Source of the DNA: Armigeres subalbatus
Taxonomy: Eukaryota > Arthropoda > Insecta > Diptera > Culicidae
Assembly: GCF_024139115.2 (NCBI RefSeq)
Contig: NC_085140.1
Location: 292,359,293 to 292,423,292, forward strand
Length of the DNA: 64,000 bases
Direction: 5' to 3'
Shown: in pieces, positions 55,381 through 64,000 of the stretch
Layout of the letters: every line of letters begins with the position of its first letter
Position numbering within the stretch: the first letter of the stretch is position 1
Made by a program: the position numbers and the translations under genes
Notes under the pieces: generated by a model
The model's database searches: none
The model's input: the letters and a program-made list of their open reading frames with translations, nothing else
Told to the model about the DNA's origin: nothing

Positions 55381-55840
55381 TGTTGTCAGTTTCGAGAGAT
55401 GCATGGCCTGGCCAGAACTTTAATCTTGCAGAGCTGTGTGCCCCGCTTTGATCGTGTTTGCCCGATGGAAGAACAAACCGGACGCGCGAGAATGATCGGA
55501 TCTTGCTACGGGTTGACCCGACAAGCGCAATCGGTTCCGTTCCGTCCCGTGGAGTCGCACTCTTTCTCGCTCTCGCTCGCTAACTCTCACCGACCGCCCA
55601 CCCGCCCGCAGTGCCAACCGCTGGCTGCGATCCTCGCAATGTGCGTGGAAACTCGACATAGGAAATGACCGAAACCGCTGCTGACCGGCGAAGGGAGGCT
55701 GCGGAGCCGCACATTACAGATGTGTAAGATCGCAACAGGCAGCAGTAATGATCAGAGGTCATCTTCACTGGCCGGGCGGCGCTGCGGTGGCGACTTAAGC
55801 GGCCGCCGCCGCCGCTCTATAGCCAGACCATCCAACAACG
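55381..55840. other. GC-rich noncoding island
   Basis: CG-rich sequence with CTCTCGCTCGCT at 55565-55580 and GCCGCCGCC at 55801-55815. Overlapping frames on both strands have no domain. Likely regulatory DNA upstream of the TATA site at 55845. Confidence 0.35.
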
Positions 55841-55844
55841 GTTC

Positions 55845-55944
55845 TATTTATAACTAACCCGTTCGAACTTTGTGAGCAAATCATCATCACCTCCATCGCA
55901 GGCAGGCTGGCATCATCAGCGCAATCAGAACGGAGAGGAACTGT
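55845..55944 (+). promoter_or_regulatory. Candidate TATA promoter with short first exon
   Basis: TATTTATAA at 55845-55853 lies about 30 bases before AATCATCATC (possible start near 55880), and ACTGT is followed by GTGAGTGC at 55945, a good splice donor. A CG-rich island precedes it. This is the best combined promoter-exon-donor arrangement in the window, yet no downstream exon can be recognised. Confidence 0.35.
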
Positions 55945-56308
55945 GTGAGTGCAGAGTGCAAAGGCCATGCCAGGGCTTGGCGTCGATTGACTAACGTGCT
56001 GTCTTTATGATTAGGATGAGGTTGGTATTGAAAATGGAATTTCTAATTTTCTATGAAGCATTCGCGTTTCTTTTCAAAACTCCAGTATTTTCGAACAACA
56101 GTTACACACCAAACGCTAATAATTCAATAGCCTCACAATATCTGTCGAACTCCAATGTCGAAGATGTTGAAGATAAACTCCCTATTTGAACAGCTAAAGG
56201 CTTCTGTTTTCGCTGCATGAATAGCGTCGAGCCAATCCGTGATTAGGCCATCAATGGTTGTGGAAGATCTTTCGGTAATTGTGGTTGGTGCAGTCGAAAA
56301 AGTATAGC

Positions 56309-56601
56309 TTCTCCTTCTTCTTATTGGCATTACATCCCCACATTGGGACAGAGCCGCCTCGCAGCTTAGTGTTCATTAAGCACTTCCACAGTTATTAACT
56401 GCGAGGTTTCTAAGCCAGGTTACCATTTTTGCATTCGTATATCATGAGGCTAGCACGATGATACTTTTATGCCCAGAGAAGTCGAGACAATTTCCAATCC
56501 GAAAATTGCCTAGACCGGCACCGGGAATCGAACCCAGCCACCCTCAGCATGGTCTTGCTTTGTAGCCGCGCGTCTTACCACACGGCTAAGGAGGGCCCCC
56601 T
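56309..56601 (-). mobile_element. Complete Feilai-type tRNA-derived SINE
   Basis: The minus strand starts GGGGGCCCTCCTTAGCCG, has box A (TTAGCCGTGTGGTAAG) and box B (GGGTTCGATTCCC), a roughly 200-base body, and an AAGAAGAAGGAG tail. AAGTATAGC flanks it at 56300-56308 and 56602-56610. Length and sequence agree with my memory of Feilai, the abundant Aedes SINE; the name is unverified. Confidence 0.85.
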
Positions 56602-56610
56602 AAGTATAGC

Positions 56611-57085
56611 GGTGGAATGAATTGTGAATGCGATGCTTGTATATTCCCAGGAAGTTAATGAAAATCGATCTTGATGTTGAAGTCTCCTATTTAATCGAGG
56701 CCAAAATTCTAGAAATCTATAAGAATCTTTAATTCTGCTGGCATCGACTTCGCATATGATATAATCGAAGGGATCGCTTTCAAGGTATGTACTAAACTAT
56801 TTACAGTTTACAATATTTGCAGTCAATCAGTCTGTACGGATTTTTAACCCTTTGATTCGAAATCCGTCGATGGTGGATTTTCCGGGATTCCAGATTTCCG
56901 GATTTCTTCAGTTTCTTGAATTTCTCGGGAAGTTTTTATGCTAAAATATTTTGTATTTGATTCAAATCCCGAACAGACTTATGTTCCGAACACTCGTTTT
57001 TGTTTTGAGATATGTCTGAAATAATTCATTTGAATATTTAACTATCTGGACATGTCAGAGTATATAAGTAAATGGCTTTTAAGTA
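56611..57085. other. Noncoding spacer
   Basis: No gene or repeat recognised. Confidence 0.4.
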
Positions 57086-57284
57086 TAAAGGACAGGACTC
57101 CAGTCTTCAAGCGCACCTCATTCAAGACGAGAGCCACGCACAACTGTCATTTTTATTATTTCAGTTTTTCTGCATCGGAGCATGCATATTAAAAATGTCA
57201 GTTGTGCGTGGCTTCCGCTTTGAATGGGGTTCGCTCGAAAACGCGAGTGATTTTTGTTTTGGATTCTGACAGGCTTGTCCTTAA
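57086..57284. mobile_element. About 200-bp TIR element (AAGGACA ends)
   Basis: AAGGACAGG at the left pairs with CTTGTCCTT at the right. Inner inverted repeats AGCCACGCACAACTG (about 57130-57144) and CAGTTGTGCGTGGCT (about 57198-57212) extend the symmetry around an ATTTTTA core. The ends are near TATA; the exact duplication is unclear. Confidence 0.6.
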
Positions 57285-57579
57285 TATAACGTCATTACAA
57301 CTGTCTAACAACAAAAACTCGACGTAGTTTTATGCGTTTTTTATGCTCTTTGGAATTGAGGGGGTTAGAAGCAGAGGGTTGTAAGTGACATTTTGGTCAA
57401 AACTTTTGTCACTTACACCCCTTTGCGATTGACTCCCTCAACTATAAACTTATTTGAAGAATCATTTAATCTTGATAGTACAGTACGATACGACCACTAG
57501 GCGCTTGTCTGATTTTTTATTCTGGGATAATTTATATTTGAAAATATTTGAAAATATTGCTTTAAATACTTTTTAAGTC

Positions 57580-57835
57580 TTAATAAAAATTAATTGATTT
57601 TTATATCAAAATTTGTTATAAACTTGATGCAGGATGTTGTTGAAATTTCTGAACTTATATAAAAAATATACTAGTTGTAACAAAAAGGATTCGAATTTTT
57701 GTTACAATTTTATCATAAAATAACATATTTTGTAAAAAAAATTAGGATAATAATAACTAATTTAGAACCAAGTCAAATAAAAAAATTGCAAATTTTCTAA
57801 TTATCTCAGCCTTGTGATATCCATGGCTAGCTGAC
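57580..57835 (+). repeat. Dispersed AT-rich repeat (copy 1 of 2)
   Basis: GATGCAGGATGTTGTTGAAAT, TGTTACAATTTTATCATAAA and GTGATATCCATGGCTAG appear here and, in the same order, at 62412-62716. The spacing differs through a roughly 100-base length difference. Family unknown. Confidence 0.6.
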
Positions 57836-57930
57836 ATTGCTCTCCATTTTTATTAAAATTGGGCGAAATTGCTGGTGGGGATTCTCATCGATTTGTTTTC
57901 GGCGAAAAATGACAAAACAAAACTTTGCCA

Positions 57931-57978
57931 GACTGTCCGGACGTTTCGGTCGATTTACTGGCCTTCGACCATCTTCTG
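57931..57978 (-). ncRNA. Third hammerhead-like module, degenerate
   Basis: The minus strand reads CAGAAGA (one mismatch to CUGANGA), stem GGTCGA/TCGACC with an 11-base loop, GAAA, then a GTCC-GGAC palindrome. The order is the same as at 53811-53850 but the sequence is different, and here it is not in a palindrome. No full ribozyme can be drawn. Confidence 0.3.
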
Positions 57979-58009
57979 CGGACACTAAAAATCACATATA
58001 TTGTTAAAA

Positions 58010-58735
58010 AGCACATTGAATTTTACAAAATAATAACGTACAATCTTCCAGTCACTTATTTTCTAACAGACAGTTATTACTACTAACTATTGACACACAC
58101 AAACAAAGTACAATCTTTACATTCCAACTGCTATTGGTATTAGTTCTAAGTTTGCTAATAATAGAGTTGTACGCATTTTTAGAATTTGCTGAGTCTTTAT
58201 ATAATGTACCAAAATACATAAATTGATTTGATTTGAGGGTGTAAGCTGAACAATCAAAACACGCTTTGGGAGGTATTAGCAGGCCATGAGTTGAAGTGAA
58301 TTTTATCACTACTGCACGTGCGGGTTGCTAAGGGAAATGCTTGACGTCAAAAGTCTTGACGTTTACTGGTTTTGTTGTTTACGATTAGAGAGAAATTTCA
58401 TCAAATTTCTATAAACCAGCATCATGTTACGCGCACTTTTAGCATAACGAATAACGAAGCGCTCGTAGATCCAAGGCTTGGTTGAGGCCTATAACCCACG
58501 ATGTCACTGGTACGAATCTGGCCTGAGTTGTTTTTTTTTTTTTTAATTTTGTAGGAATTCTTAGTATCTTCGGCGTCAGGGTTCTGGTACAAAATAGTTG
58601 GACACCAGTTGTTTTCATCTAAATGACACATTGATAATTTGGCGTCAGAAGTGAATACTGAAGGAAATTCGATCAATCCGTTTGAACGATGTCTTGACTT
58701 GACAATATATTACATTTGATTCTACAATTTATCCA
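58010..58735. other. Noncoding sequence
   Basis: Short frames on the minus strand (58052-58309, 58422-58676) have no recognisable domain. A T run lies at 58531-58543. Confidence 0.4.
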
Positions 58736-58739
58736 GCAA

Positions 58740-61050
58740 CTTCATAAAATATTCCTCCAGTAATGTTTCGGGATTTTGCTCTAGTTATTCCGTTTGGAAC
58801 TTTCTTCTCAATTTCCATCCAGACTTTGCTTATGAACTTACCTCAGGAATATCCTCAGAAACACCTCCAAGAATCCTTTGTCCCGAAGAAATTTCTCCTT
58901 CTACAAAAAATCCTTTGGACATTCGTCCACAGGAACTCTTTCAGAAATTCCTCTATATATTCTTGAGAAAATTCTTGCAGAAGTTTTTTTGGAAGTTCCC
59001 CTTCAAATTGTTCCACCAGGAATTCCATAAGAAATTCCATTAAAAAAATCCTTACTCCAGGAGTCCCATAGAAAAATTCTTTAAGGAGTGTTACTACAGA
59101 AATTCGTCCAAAAACTCCTATTGAAATTCTTCCAAGAATTCCTTCGAAAATTGTTCCAGATATCCCTTTGAAAATGTCTCCAATAATTCATTTGGAAATC
59201 TATCCGAAATCCTGCTTATTTACTTTCCTAGGAAATTTCCAAGAATTTTCTGACAGATTTTTTTCGTAAGTTCCTCAACTGCCCGTGATCGCATATTTGT
59301 AACATTTGCATTTTGGTTAATTTTGTAAATCGTTTGTCAATCCTAGCCACAAACTCAATCATTTCCAGCTTACCACAGATAAGTAAGATAGTATTGCCTC
59401 TACTCTACTCTACTGTTGCGGGAATATATGAAACAGATTATGCTTTTTGAATGATTTACAAGATGTTTACAAAATAGAACAGAAATGCTAGTGTTACAAA
59501 TATGCGATCATGGGCAGTCAAGAAGTTATTAAATTCCTCAAAAAAAACTCCTTTGACTTTTTTCGAACTTGTTGCCCAAATTCTACTAGGAATTTTTTTG
59601 AAAATTCCTCCAGTAATTTCTTCAAAAATTGTTCCAAAAATTCCTTTAAACATTTTTAAACAATTCCTGCCTCAAACAACAAGATATTGCAGTGTATAAA
59701 AAACAAGATATATCTCTAAAAATCCTCTGATTCTTTTGAAATTTCCTCTAGAGTAATCTTCAAATAAATTTCCAGAATTTATTTCGTAAATTTATGCGCA
59801 TATTCCTTCGGAAAATCCTTCTGATATTCTTTTTGAAATTACTCCACTTTTTTTTATAAATTTTTGTTTTGACTATTCAACACTTCAAAAAATCTGGCTA
59901 GATTTTTTTCTTTTCTGAAGGAATTCCGTAAGACATCTCCGATTTTTTTTTTTGAAGCTCACAGAGACAACCTTCAGAAAAGTTGAACATTCTTGGCTGA
60001 GAATTAACCCAGGAATGCTAAGAACTTCTCCTGAAGGTTTTTTGAAGGAATCCCTTGATGAATTTTCGAAGGTGTTCCCGGTGAAATTAGGCGAAAGGGA
60101 AAATCGTAAAGAAATTTCAGAAGAAAATATTCCTTTGGAAATTTCTCCAGGAGTTCCATCGGAAAATCTTCTATACGTTGCAAACAAAATTATCTCAGAA
60201 AATTCGAGGATTTTCCAAGATTTGCATCAGAGGTTGTCCCAGGCATTGTTGCGGAATACCTTTAAGTAGTTACTTTGATCATTTCTCCAAAAAATCCTTT
60301 GAAAATTCCCTAGAAAATTCCTTCAGACATTCCGTGGGATATTCCTCTCGAAATTTCTTCTTGGAGATTTTCTCAACATTCATTCGAAGATTCTTCAAGG
60401 AATTTCATCAGAAATTGTTCCAAGAGTTCCTTATGAAATCCTTCTATTCCTCCTTCCTTTTCATCTAGAAGTCCCAAAGCGATTCCTCTGGGAATTTCTT
60501 AAAAGTTTCTTTCACGGATATTTTTATAGAAATTCTTAAGGAATTTCCGAAGAAAATTTCAAATTACATTCCGAAGAAAATCCTGGAGGAGTTTTCGGAG
60601 TAACTCATTGAGGAACTCTCGGAAGAATTCCAGAACAAATATTAAGAACAGCTTCCTTGGAATCTCTGGGGCATTTAACTGTGGAATTCCTACAGAAATT
60701 TCCGAGCAAACTCCTTGAGGAACTTTCGAAAGAATAACTACAGAAACTTCGAAAGGAATATATATCTATCGTATTTCCAAAGGAATTTTTGGAGAAATTT
60801 CTAAGGCAATTCCTGAGGGAAGTTTATTACCAACATCTGGAGTATGTTCCACAATAATCTCTTAAGAAAAACTCCTGGAGGGATTTCGTATGAAGTTGCC
60901 GGAGAAATCTCCGAACCAAATCATTCATTGTTCCAGAGTAATTTTCAAGTCAAGACATCGTTCAAATGGATTGAATTCCTTGAAGAATTGCTGGAGGTTT
61001 TTTCGAAGGAATTTTTCAAACATTTTCAAAAAACCCAACTTTATTCACCG
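58740..61050. repeat. Degenerate TTCCTCCAGGAATTTCTT repeat, two blocks
   Basis: Dense TTCCTC, GAAATTCC and TCCAAGAATTCC words at 58740-59270 and 59540-61050, with the orientation reversing near 60520. A simple spacer (59270-59540) separates the blocks. Frames of about 100 codons are repeat artefacts. Same class as 10810-11390 and 31690-32560. Confidence 0.6.
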
Positions 61051-61055
61051 AGTGG

Positions 61056-61412
61056 TGATATTGCCTTTCTCGCATTAAGCCACGACACCAACCTTATATG
61101 GCGTTAATATGGTTCGATGTACCACTTTCTTCATAACTTTTAAACGCAACCGTCGATCGAGATAAAATTTAATAGTGATCAACAAGGCTTTGCCTCCTGT
61201 CGAATGAAACTTGTTGCGAGAAAATCGGTTGAGGATTACTATATGAAAAGTTGTCTAATGTTTTTCTTAGATTTTGTGCACACACATACACACTTTGAGC
61301 TGAGTCGATTGGTATATAACACTATAGGTCTCCAAGGCTTCTGTAAAAAGCTCGTTTTCGGAGTAAAATGATAACCTTTCGGTACAATTTTGTTGTACGA
61401 GAAAGGCAAAAA
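61056..61412. mobile_element. Non-autonomous element with GCCTTTCTCG ends
   Basis: GCCTTTCTCG at 61061-61070 is mirrored by CGAGAAAGGC near 61399-61408. The core has TTCATAACTTTTAAACG and a CACACATACACAC run (61279-61292). It is the best-preserved single-unit member of the family also seen at 32892-33705 and 34720-35070. Confidence 0.7.
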
Positions 61413-61464
61413 ACAATCGTGAAGGAATTTCGAAAGGAATCGCCGAATTTCCGAAGGAATACGC

Positions 61465-61800
61465 GGGTATATTTTTCTAGTACATTCAAAGTTAATTGCC
61501 TATATGCCGGGTATTAAGCCACCCGGAGTGGAAATTAATTACTATGTCTGAAACTTGATTATGCATATGTACAACATGTGATAGATTTAGTTCGGAAAAG
61601 GTATTGGAGGGTAACCGCCCCTTCGGTGGGCTTTGATCCCACGACCCCAGTTCGCTGGACAGGTGCTTTCCCTACTAAGCTACGAAGGACCTCCGTCGTC
61701 CACCGCAGCTTAGCGGGTACTGATGAAACCAAATTCCCAGCACCAGGTACCAGCCGATCTCTCGCAATACATTTTCAGAACTAACTCTCTCATATGTATT
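61465..61800 (-). mobile_element. tRNA-like SINE (third SINE family in the window)
   Basis: The minus strand from about 61695 carries box A TAGCTTAGTAGGG and box B GGGATCAAAGCCC, with GTCCAGCGAACTGG between them as an anticodon-like arm. The body runs down to about 61465 (TAATTAATTTCCACTCC, ATACCCGGCATATAGG). The tRNA-like start may be at 61694 or, if the CCGCAGC sequence belongs to it, up to about 61800. No target duplication was found, so the borders are uncertain. Confidence 0.6.
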
Positions 61801-62235
61801 TTTGTACACATGCCGTCTGTTTAATATTAGGCTGCCCTTCAATACAAAAATACTTTATATGAGATATCAATACTTGGTAATACCAGGTGCAAGACAACAA
61901 TAACAAAAACAATAATTGAAAAATAAACAATAATTTATATGTTTAGTCGTATTGGTTTGGTTCTATTACTGTTCTGCAAGTACGGATCCTAGAGTTCAGA
62001 ATACATGTTGGAGCTTGTGATGTGGTCATCATATCCGGAGTTATTCCGGTGGGACAGTTGCAGTAAATTTCACTACAACTTCCTTTTTTGGCGATATAAA
62101 TATATCAAAACGTCACTTTTTTTCGTCTCTATTCATACAATTTTGGTAGATTTGTATATAGGGATTAAAACAGAATATTTATTATTTTGCATTTACAGTC
62201 TCCTTTACTCGATATTTTCTAAGTCGAAGTAATTA

Positions 62236-62374
62236 AGCAGTTTCACCTCGCTAACTCGATGTTGTCAGAATCATTTCAAATGCACGATGTCAGAATCATG
62301 CAAATGCACGATATCGGTCCATTTCCCGACTAGAAGATCATATCAAAATTATAACAACATATGTTATTATGTTA
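62236..62374. other. Short tandem duplication
   Basis: GTCAGAATCAT with AAATGCACGAT occurs twice at 62266-62310, about 22-24 bases apart. Otherwise nothing. Confidence 0.4.
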
Positions 62375-62411
62375 TACTAAATTTTTATAACAAAATATAT
62401 TAGAAACATGG

Positions 62412-62725
62412 TGCAGGATGTTGTTAAAATATCTAAATTTCTATCAAAAATTACACTACTGGAAACAAAAAACTATCAAATTTTGTTACAATTTTATCAT
62501 AAAAATAACATATTTTGTTAGAAATTTATAACAGGATCAGATTCAAAATATATTGTTGTGCAGTTGGAATTTTTTACAGATCGTGATAGGTCTTCAGATT
62601 GTGGTCAACAATAAGAAATTTTTGTTTTTGTCTGTGCAAGAATATTTTTCGAGAACTAACAACATTTCAAATCAGGCAACCTTTGCAAATTATATCAGCG
62701 TTGTGATATCTATGGCTAAGTACAT
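62412..62725 (+). repeat. Dispersed AT-rich repeat (copy 2 of 2)
   Basis: Second copy of the repeat at 57580-57835, with extra sequence before the GTGATATCTATGGCTAAG end. Not coding. Confidence 0.6.
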
Positions 62726-62869
62726 CTATTTTAATTGCCTACTGTTGGGCAATTCGGTGTTAAGCATTTTTTCAATCATATTGTGATAAAATCCTGTTAC
62801 AACATTTGAAACGTAATGGCTACTAAGAACAAAGGAAAGAGACATTTCGCACGTCTTATAATAGGAAAT

Positions 62870-63900
62870 AGGAAATGAATAGTGAAAAGTGACAAGTGCA
62901 AATTGAGAAGTCAGAAGTAAGAATTGAGAAGTGAAAAATGAGAAATTGGAAGTGATAAATTTGAAAAGGGAGAAATGTGAAGTTAGAAGTGGAAAGTGAG
63001 AAGTGAAAGTGAAAAATAAGAAATGAAAAGTAAGAAGTAAGAAGTGAGAAGCGAAAAGTAAGAAGTGACAAACTCGACGTGAGAAGTGAGAAATGAAAAA
63101 TGAGAAAAGAGAAGTAAAAAGTAAAAAGTAAATTGTGAAAAGGGAAAAGTGAGAAGTAAGAAGTATGAAGTAAGAATTAAGAAGTGAGAACTGTGGAGTG
63201 AGAAGTGAAAAATGAGAAGTGAAAAGTAAGAAGTCAGAAGTGAGAAGTAAGAAGTGGGAATTGACAAATTCGAAGTAAGAATTATGTGTGAGAAATGAAA
63301 AGTGAGAAGAAAAAGCAAAAAGTGAAAAGTAAATCATAAAAAGTGAGAATTGAGAAGAAATAAATGTAAAGGGAGAGGTAAAAACTGAGAAGTGAAAAGT
63401 GAGAGGTCAGGAGTTTAAGAAGTGAAAAGTGAAAGATAAAAATGAGAATTGAAAAGTGAGAAGTAAGAAGTGAAAAGTGAAAAATAAGAAGTGACAAATT
63501 CGAAGTGAGAAATGCGAAGTGAAAAGTGAAAAGGGAAAAGTGAGGAACGAGAAGTGTGAAGTGAATGGTAAAAAGTGAGAAGTGCAAAGTGAGTAGTGAG
63601 AAGTGAAAAGTGAGAAGAGTAAAGTGTGGACTGAGAAATAAGAGGACCAAGCAGTGAGAAGTGAAAAGTGAAGTGAAAATAAGAATTTTTAACATAACCT
63701 TTATTCCTTTTCTACTGCTTTCCATGAGAAGTTATAAGTGAAAAATTCTTGTAGTCTGCGATTTCATTTCTCACTTTTCAATTCTTACTTTTCACTATTC
63801 ACTCATCACTCCTCACTTTACTTAATAAGGAAATCAATTTAAACTATTCGACCAAACGGCATTGGGCCAAATGGCATTCTGTTAAATGACCTTAAACCAT
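62870..63900. repeat. GTGAGAAGTGAAAAGT satellite with GGCCAAA edge
   Basis: Irregular GAGAAGTGAAAAGTGAGAAG repeats fill 62875-63690, with the opposite orientation (TTCTCACTTTTC) at 63750-63825. GACCAAACGGCATTGGGCC and GGCCAAATGGC units follow at 63850-63890, again joining this satellite to the GGCC minisatellite. Minus-strand frames of up to about 200 codons rich in F, S, H and L are artefacts. Confidence 0.85.
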
Positions 63901-64000
63901 ATTTCTACATACTATGAAAAGTGTTTGATATTTTGGAAGAGAAATATATACATGTGTTCTCTATCTCGATAGCTCCCTAACTCGATGGTCCCTTCAATAT

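Noticed and set aside
56520..56601. Genuine tRNA gene on the minus strand
   Set aside because: Same reasoning: a Feilai-type SINE with tail and flanking duplication.
62726..63725. 203- and 147-codon minus-strand frames resembling membrane proteins
   Set aside because: They are translations of the GAGAAGTGAAAAG satellite (F, L, S, H rich), not membrane segments.

Overview
This is nuclear DNA from a mosquito, most likely Aedes (Ae. aegypti or Ae. albopictus). The main reason is two copies of a SINE whose body and GAA-rich tail match my memory of the Aedes Feilai family. Reverse transcriptases of the RTE/JAM, Jockey and Bel/Pao types, many TA-flanked MITEs and very repeat-rich, gene-poor sequence fit this. 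I see no intact host protein-coding gene. The window reads as intergenic or long-intron sequence built from nested transposons and tandem repeats.

Layout. 0-7 kb: MITEs, a LINE ORF1 remnant, an RTE shred fused to a GGCCGAA minisatellite fold-back, and the 3' end of a LINE. 7-11 kb: mostly single-copy noncoding sequence with promoter-like and splice-donor-like sites. 11.4-16.3 kb: the 3' half of a hAT transposase gene, interrupted by a TA-flanked MITE, abuts a broken RTE-type element, which itself carries a 1.1-kb fold-back insertion with a 12-bp target duplication. 16.3-21.3 kb: 5' half of a Bel/Pao LTR retroelement (PHD-like finger, gag, zinc knuckles, protease, RT), frameshifted and cut off after RT, followed by a Jockey-like endonuclease/RT remnant to 22.2 kb. 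22.5-23.2 kb: second GGCCGAA/GTGAGAAG fold-back. 23-27.7 kb: single-copy noncoding sequence. 27.9-29.3 kb: 12-bp and 23-bp tandem arrays. 30-31.7 kb: a tRNA-derived SINE, a second RTE copy and a hAT MITE, all with target-site duplications. 31.7-35 kb: degenerate arrays and a 165-bp-unit element. 37.4-42.65 kb: a 5-kb satellite of 21-bp half-units carrying a MITE, a SINE and three SINE scars. 46.9-47.8 kb: a 902-bp LINE-derived element with 99-bp promoter-like monomers. 48-52.2 kb: satellites and nested TIR elements. 53.5-55 kb: fold-back elements with hammerhead-like cores. 56-64 kb: SINEs, MITEs and GTGAGAAG satellite.

The coding remnants do not work together as a pathway; each belongs to its own mobile element and all are broken. 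The most interesting structures are the 902-bp monomer-headed retroposon, the hammerhead-like cores in fold-back elements, the fold-back with a 12-bp duplication, and the satellites that stay open in several reading frames. Family assignments are from recognition of motifs only; no database search was possible.
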